From contig JACCVE010000574.1 of NCBI GenBank assembly GCA_013698285.1, forward strand, positions 1-6,393: DNA of 6,393 nt, read 5' to 3'. Within the stretch, counting starts at the first letter, position 1; every line of letters starts with the position of its first letter. The notes under the pieces were generated by a model. That model saw only the letters and a list, made by a program, of their open reading frames with translations. It was not told where the DNA came from and did no database searches. Source of the stretch: Chloroflexia bacterium. Lineage in GTDB: Bacteria; Chloroflexota; Chloroflexia; Thermomicrobiales; UBA6265. A program made the position numbers and the translations under genes. This document shows, piece by piece, positions 5,694 to 6,393 of the stretch.

Positions 5694-6393
5694 CTAATTC
5701 CCGGAGAGGAAGGCCACTAGCAGCTCGACGCACGCCCGGACATCGCGCTCGTCGACGGTCTCGATCGCGGAGTGGGTGTAGCGGGTCGGGTAGGTGAGGA
5801 GGGCCGTCTCCATCCCACGCCTCATGGCCTCGGCACCATCGCTGCCGAAGTTCTGGAAGATGGCCTGCTGGATCGGGATGCCCGCCGAGGCGGCGGTGGC
5901 GACCAGTTCCCGGATGAACCGGCCGCTGTAGTGGGTGCTGCTGTCCTGGTGGACGAGCATCGGGCCCGCCCCGAGGCGGCCTGGGAAATCACGGCGGTCC
6001 GGGCCCGGGATGTCGCCGGTCAAGCCGACGTAGATCGCGATGCAGCGGTCGAACTGCTCCTCGTCGGCCAGGCTGCTGGCCCCGATTAGGCCGTTCTCCT
6101 CCTGGATCGTGGAGGCCAACCAGACCTCGTGGGTGAGGTCGTCCCGCCCGGCCAGGTGTTCCCCGACCAGCGTCGCGATCGCCAGGGCGACGCGGTCGTC
6201 CATCGCCTTGCCGGTGATCCGGTGCGGCCCGAGCCGGCGCGTCGGCGGGTTCCAGATCACCCGGCACCCCGGGTGAATCCCCAGCGCCTCGACGTCGGCC
6301 CGGCTCTCGACGCCGAGGTCGACGAAGAGGTCGTTCCACTCCAGCCGCTCCTTGCGGCTGCTCTGACCCCCGACGACGTGACCGCTCGCCGTG
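5694..6393 (-). CDS. M42 family metallo-aminopeptidase, C-terminal part (5' end outside window)
   Basis: The frame stays open to the right edge, so about 232 C-terminal residues are seen; GTG 6260 is internal (...HPGCRVIWNPP...) and not the start. Family landmarks in order are 'GHVVGGQSSRKERLEW' near the edge, 'ITGKAMDDR' with the bridging metal Asp (codon at 6198-6200), 'TIQEENGLIGA' with the catalytic and metal-binding Glu pair (from 6101 down), 'GDIPGPD', 'QQAIFQNFGSDGAEAM' and the final 'PTRYTHSAIE' with the metal-ligand His (5772-5774). M42 enzymes are cytoplasmic, usually self-compartmentalised aminopeptidases that trim peptides with two metal ions (Zn or Co). Unusually, the position where the family has a metal-binding Asp ('IDV') reads I-Y-V here, Tyr codon at 6030-6032. 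The first His ligand lies beyond the window. The stop is at 5694-5696. The family call is firm; substrate preference is unknown. Confidence 0.9.
   Translation of the reverse strand, partial: TASGHVVGGQSSRKERLEWNDLFVDLGVESRADVEALGIHPGCRVIWNPPTRRLGPHRITGKAMDDRVALAIATLVGEHLAGRDDLTHEVWLASTIQEENGLIGASSLADEEQFDRCIAIYVGLTGDIPGPDRRDFPGRLGAGPMLVHQDSSTHYSGRFIRELVATAASAGIPIQQAIFQNFGSDGAEAMRRGMETALLTYPTRYTHSAIETVDERDVRACVELLVAFLSGN

Overview
The window is high in G+C (roughly two thirds by eye). Its genes look like those of a GC-rich bacterium, most plausibly a Chloroflexota/Thermomicrobia-type or similar soil or thermophile lineage. The hints are the secreted Cys-rich repeat protein with paired 'CP...C' and 'CDWYV' motifs, the style of the M42 peptidase, and the codon usage. 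This placement is an inference from protein style, not from a marker gene.

Layout: positions 1-498 hold no gene I can support. They contain one copy of a dyad (TACGTCA-N14-TGAC) that recurs exactly 220 bp downstream, on top of a sigma70-like promoter (524-552). That promoter leads into a two-gene plus-strand operon: a DUF5343-family protein (607-1242, probably starting at TTG) and, overlapping it by 11 nt, a HEPN-like protein with a canonical RNxxxH (Rx4H) motif (1232-1789). This pair is the accessory-looking part of the window. It is the best candidate for an undescribed system, possibly a toxin-antitoxin or anti-phage module.

From 1791 to the right edge every recognisable gene is on the minus strand. 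Listed in map order (right to left is the direction of transcription), they are: a DUF4385 protein (1791-2297), a secreted protein with an internal duplication (2389-3294), a small helical orphan protein (3358-3579), an amidase-signature enzyme (3769-5196), a 72-residue protein whose stop overlaps the amidase start in an ATGA junction (5193-5411), and the C-terminal part of an M42-family metallo-aminopeptidase running off the right edge (5694-6393). The HEPN gene and the DUF4385 gene converge with a single base between their stop codons.

The amidase with its coupled small protein, and the M42 peptidase, suggest ordinary amide and peptide catabolism. Two details there deserve a second look. 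The M42 protein has Tyr where the family normally has a metal-binding Asp. A strong intrinsic terminator at 5587-5633 points in the plus direction, although neither flanking gene is transcribed that way.
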